From NCBI GenBank assembly GCA_016200595.1, contig JACQEL010000232.1:1-8185 (forward strand): a stretch of 8,185 nucleotides of DNA, given 5' to 3'. The stretch is from Deltaproteobacteria bacterium. Its GTDB lineage: Bacteria > Desulfobacterota > Binatia > Bin18. A program made the translations under genes and the position numbers. Below, piece after piece: positions 5,341 to 8,185 of the stretch (positions are counted from its first letter, which is position 1; every line of letters starts with the position of its first letter). The notes under the pieces were generated by a model, which searched no databases, was not told the origin of the DNA, and was given only the letters and a program-made list of their open reading frames with translations.

Positions 5341-8185
5341 TTACCCCAATTCCTCTAACAATACCTTGGCCTCTTGCAAGTCCTTCGTCTCAAACCCTTC
5401 GGTGAACCAGCCGTAAATCTCAGCTAGCAATTGTCGGGCTTCATCCTTCTTGCCCTGCTGCTGCCACAGCCGGCTCAAACTCATCACCGCCCGTAGTTCC
5501 AACGACTTGGCACTCTGACGGCGGGCAATCTTGATGGCCTTGAGAAAACACGCTTCGGCTTCCGCCTCTGCTTCTTTGAACGTTGAACCTTGAACGTTGA
5601 ACTGCTGGAACGTAAGCGTTCCCTTGAGCCGATACTGTTCCGCCCCGGATGGTCGGTCAGCTAACACCTTCAGCCCTTCTGCTGCCTGTCCTACCTGTCC
5701 GTACACCTCAGCGAGCAGGGCAAGGGACTGGGGCCGATACAACTCCATGCCCATGTCTCGGTAAGCCGCCAGCCCGCGGTGAATCTCAACAATCCCCTCC
5801 ATGCCCTGCCCTTGCTGAGCGAGTGCCCAGCCCCGCGTTATCGTCCCATGCGCCAACCAGAGCGGAAACCCCTGCTCGGTTGACAGTGCCATCGTCGCCT
5901 CTGCCCGCTCTCGGGCTAGCTGCTCCTCCCGGCGGAGAAGATGGAACCAGGCAGCAAGCGCCAAGGTATATGCCAAACTATAGGGGTGAGACAGCGCTGC
6001 GGCCAAGGCTACTGCCTCATGGCTCCTCTTCAGGGCCTGGTCTGGATAGCCAAGAGACCACAGGGTCCAGGATACAAAGGATAGGCAATTCACTCTCGGG
6101 TCAGCCGTACCGACGGTGAGGCGAGGGTGCTTCCGGGGGTCATATAGAGCAATCGCCTGCTCCAGGTGTGTCTGAGCCGAGGTCAACTCTCCAAGCACGA
6201 GCAATGTGACCCCTAGTGTCCAGTGAGCCAACGAGAGGAGAAAGCGGTCTTGAACGCTCTGGGCCAGACGCATCATCTGCTCCGCCAGCTCACGTAACGT
6301 CTGGAGCTCCCCTCCCCGGTTACCATAAAACAAAAACAGTCTAAACAGCACGGGGAAGAGCTGGGGAGTCTCCCCCAGCTGCTGGCACAGTTCCCGGGCC
6401 CGGGTCACAGCTTTTTCCATTTCTGGTGCCGTATAGCCTTTGACAGGGAGCAAGGCATCATTCAGGGCAAGCTGTAGGGTCAGTTCTTGCTGGGCGCGCT
6501 CGGGAGTGTCGGGCAAGGTCTTGAGCACCTCCAGCCCCCTGGTGAAGTGAGCAACCGCTTCCACATACGCCGAGCGTAGGCTGGCGTGCTCCCCAGCCTG
6601 CTGCCAATACGGAATAGCCTGCTCTATCAGACCTGCCTCGGTGTAATGATGCGCCACCAACTCCGGTTGCGTCTCCACGGTCTCGGGGAAGTGTTCCACG
6701 AGCACCTGCACAATCTGGGGGTGATACTGCTGTCGCGTGCTCTTGAGTAATGACTGATAGGCCGTATCCTGAATGAGCGCATGCTTGAAGAGATAGCGGA
6801 CCTGCAGCCCTAGCCCCCGCGGATACACCAATTCCGCCTCTACCAACTGCTTCAGCCCCTGCTGCAATGTTTCCTCGTCGAGTGGGGAGACCGCGTGCAG
6901 GAGCTCATAGCTGAACTGCCGCCCGATGGTGGCGCCCAGTTGGGCAATCTCCCTGACTGTGGACAAGCGGTCCAGCCGCGCCATCAGAGCATCATGCAAC
7001 GTGGCGGGAATCGCCAGCGGCGGCAGGGGCGACCCCTGCGTTGCTTCTACGGTTATTCCATATTCGATCACACTTTTGGTCAATTCTTCGACAAATAAGG
7101 GTACACCATCGGTCTTCACCACGATTTGCTGTACCACTTCTGGGGGCAGGGCGTTGCCGTCCGTGACTCGCTCGACCATCATCTCGACCTGACTACGTCC
7201 TAAGCGGCTGAGCGTAATCTGGCTGAGATGTGAGCGGTTTCCCCAAGGTGAAGTGAACTCAGGGCGAAAGGTCAACAGTACGTACAGGCGCGCAGTCGGC
7301 GCTTGGTCCATAATGAGGGTCAGCACCTCCAGCGTCGAGGGATCGGCCCAGTGTAAATCTTCCCACACACAGTACACGGCAGCCTTCTCCGTCTCCTCGA
7401 TTATCCACGCCACTATGGCAGCCTGCGTCTTTTCCTTCTGTTTTTGGGGACTCCCGATAATAGGCGGGTAGCCTGCGGGATGCGGAAGTGACAATAGGGC
7501 GGCCAAGAGAGGTACTGTATCGGCTTGTGAGAAACGATAGTGGCTGAGTGCAAGCTGGAGTTTCTCCAGCTTTGTTGCCGGAGCATCCTCTCGCGTAAAC
7601 TGTAGAAAGCGTTGCAAATGGTCAATGATCGGATACAGCGCACTGTTCTGGTGATAAGGCGAGCAGCGAAACTCAATGCGCGTCGCCCCTTCGCGCGCGA
7701 ACTGCCCTTTGAGCTCCTGCACCAGCCGGGATTTGCCAATCCCAGGCTCGCCGCTGAGCAACACTACTTGTCCTGTGCCGGCTGTAGCCTGCTCCCAGCG
7801 CCGCCGCAACACTGCGAGTTCTTCGGCACGGCCCACCAGCGGCGTCAGCCCTGTCGTCACGGCCACCTCAAAGCGGCTCCGGACCTCACTCTCCCTTAAA
7901 ACCTGGTATATCGCCAGCGGCGTGGAGAGGCCTTTGAGCGTGTGTGACCCTAGATTTTGGCACTCAAATAAGCCGCTGACGAGCCGGGAGGTCATCTGGC
8001 TGATAACCACGCTGTTGGGCCGGGCTTTTTCTTGCAGCCGAGCGGCAATGTTGGGCGTCTCACCCACGATGGCAAGCGCTTCCCGGTACTGTCCACTTCC
8101 CATTTCCCCTGCCACTACTAACCCGGTGTGAATGCCGACACGCACCTGCAGCGGAGAGGGTAACTGGAGCTGTGGCAAGAGCAAA
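5341..8185 (-). CDS. Class III cyclase domain / AAA-type ATPase / TPR signalling protein, 5' end outside the window
   Basis: About 947 residues are visible, and the frame stays open to the window edge, so the N-terminus is missing. Residues 1-100 (counted from 8184) are the C-terminal half of a class III adenylate/guanylate cyclase domain: VRVGIHTGLVVAGEMG, then GETPNIAARL, in which Asn45 and Arg49 keep the N-x3-R transition-state spacing. The metal-binding Asp residues would lie upstream and cannot be checked. LVGRAEEL (116-123) opens an AAA/STAND-type ATPase with Walker A GEPGIGKS (145-152), a Walker B-like VYCVWEDLHWAD (270-281) and LTFRPEF (304-310). From about 510 to the end are helical TPR-like repeats, closing with AKSLELRAVMSLSRLWQQQGK and a YGWFTEGF block typical of this family. 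The architecture suggests a signal-responsive cyclase or ATP-dependent regulator. Its ligand is unknown. It runs convergently toward the toxin remnant. Confidence 0.9.
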   Translation of the reverse strand, partial: LLLPQLQLPSPLQVRVGIHTGLVVAGEMGSGQYREALAIVGETPNIAARLQEKARPNSVVISQMTSRLVSGLFECQNLGSHTLKGLSTPLAIYQVLRESEVRSRFEVAVTTGLTPLVGRAEELAVLRRRWEQATAGTGQVVLLSGEPGIGKSRLVQELKGQFAREGATRIEFRCSPYHQNSALYPIIDHLQRFLQFTREDAPATKLEKLQLALSHYRFSQADTVPLLAALLSLPHPAGYPPIIGSPQKQKEKTQAAIVAWIIEETEKAAVYCVWEDLHWADPSTLEVLTLIMDQAPTARLYVLLTFRPEFTSPWGNRSHLSQITLSRLGRSQVEMMVERVTDGNALPPEVVQQIVVKTDGVPLFVEELTKSVIEYGITVEATQGSPLPPLAIPATLHDALMARLDRLSTVREIAQLGATIGRQFSYELLHAVSPLDEETLQQGLKQLVEAELVYPRGLGLQVRYLFKHALIQDTAYQSLLKSTRQQYHPQIVQVLVEHFPETVETQPELVAHHYTEAGLIEQAIPYWQQAGEHASLRSAYVEAVAHFTRGLEVLKTLPDTPERAQQELTLQLALNDALLPVKGYTAPEMEKAVTRARELCQQLGETPQLFPVLFRLFLFYGNRGGELQTLRELAEQMMRLAQSVQDRFLLSLAHWTLGVTLLVLGELTSAQTHLEQAIALYDPRKHPRLTVGTADPRVNCLSFVSWTLWSLGYPDQALKRSHEAVALAAALSHPYSLAYTLALAAWFHLLRREEQLARERAEATMALSTEQGFPLWLAHGTITRGWALAQQGQGMEGIVEIHRGLAAYRDMGMELYRPQSLALLAEVYGQVGQAAEGLKVLADRPSGAEQYRLKGTLTFQQFNVQGSTFKEAEAEAEACFLKAIKIARRQSAKSLELRAVMSLSRLWQQQGKKDEARQLLAEIYGWFTEGFETKDLQEAKVLLEELG
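5575..5602. repeat. Four tandem copies of the 7-mer NTTGAAC inside the TPR coding region
   Basis: Plus-strand TTTGAAC, GTTGAAC, CTTGAAC and GTTGAAC follow each other without gaps. Read as coding strand they give a low-complexity FNVQGSTFK linker, followed by an alternating KEAEAEAEA stretch, between two helical repeats. Homologues I recall are variable in length and composition at just this point. Three 7-bp units equal seven codons, so expansion in threes keeps the frame. Confidence 0.75.

Noticed and set aside
5649..6119. Plus-strand open frame of 156 codons
   Set aside because: It is antisense to the TPR region of the minus-strand gene, rich in Pro/Arg/Ser, and without domain motifs. The same reasoning applies to the frames at 7676-8131 and 7413-7739.

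Overview
The window is GC-rich bacterial chromosomal DNA. It holds a sulfur-flavoured metabolic block on the plus strand (about 35-4870), a decayed toxin-antitoxin locus (about 4916-5318), and a large signalling ATPase on the minus strand that runs off the right edge (5341-8185). Dispersed palindromic repeats of the TGTCAT(G/T)CCCGCG type and a cyclase/AAA-ATPase/TPR protein suggest a large-genome, repeat-rich environmental bacterium, for example a proteobacterium or a Tectomicrobia-like lineage. The sequence alone does not settle the taxon.

Layout. 35-2347 encodes a complete cytoplasmic molybdopterin oxidoreductase of the DMSO/TMAO/biotin-sulfoxide reductase family. 2348-2749 is a gene-free interval of about 400 bp, most of it a nested, roughly mirror-symmetric inverted-repeat structure (2359-2606). 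2750-3767 is an acyl-CoA dehydrogenase-like gene broken by an internal deletion of roughly 70 codons that also shifts the frame. Its stop overlaps by one base the start of an intact LLM-class flavin monooxygenase related to alkanesulfonate monooxygenase SsuD (3767-4870). A short antitoxin-like gene (best start 4940, end 5188) follows, and then a remnant of a PIN-domain toxin (5192-5318). That remnant keeps only its first 14 or so codons and its last 28 or so, in different frames. The minus-strand gene ends 22 bp beyond it, convergently.

How the parts fit. The molybdoenzyme (S- or N-oxide reduction), the acyl-CoA dehydrogenase relative (similar to SfnB-type proteins near organosulfur genes) and the SsuD-like monooxygenase suggest organosulfur scavenging or sulfoxide/sulfonate handling. 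The substrates are unproven. Two neighbouring genes have each lost a central segment, so the region appears to be eroding. The orphan antitoxin and the coupled monooxygenase remain open.

I found no tRNA, rRNA, CRISPR array or transposase gene. The clearest unusual items are the decayed PIN toxin beside an intact antitoxin, the deletion in the dehydrogenase, the nested palindromic intergenic element, and a four-copy 7-bp tandem repeat inside the TPR coding region.
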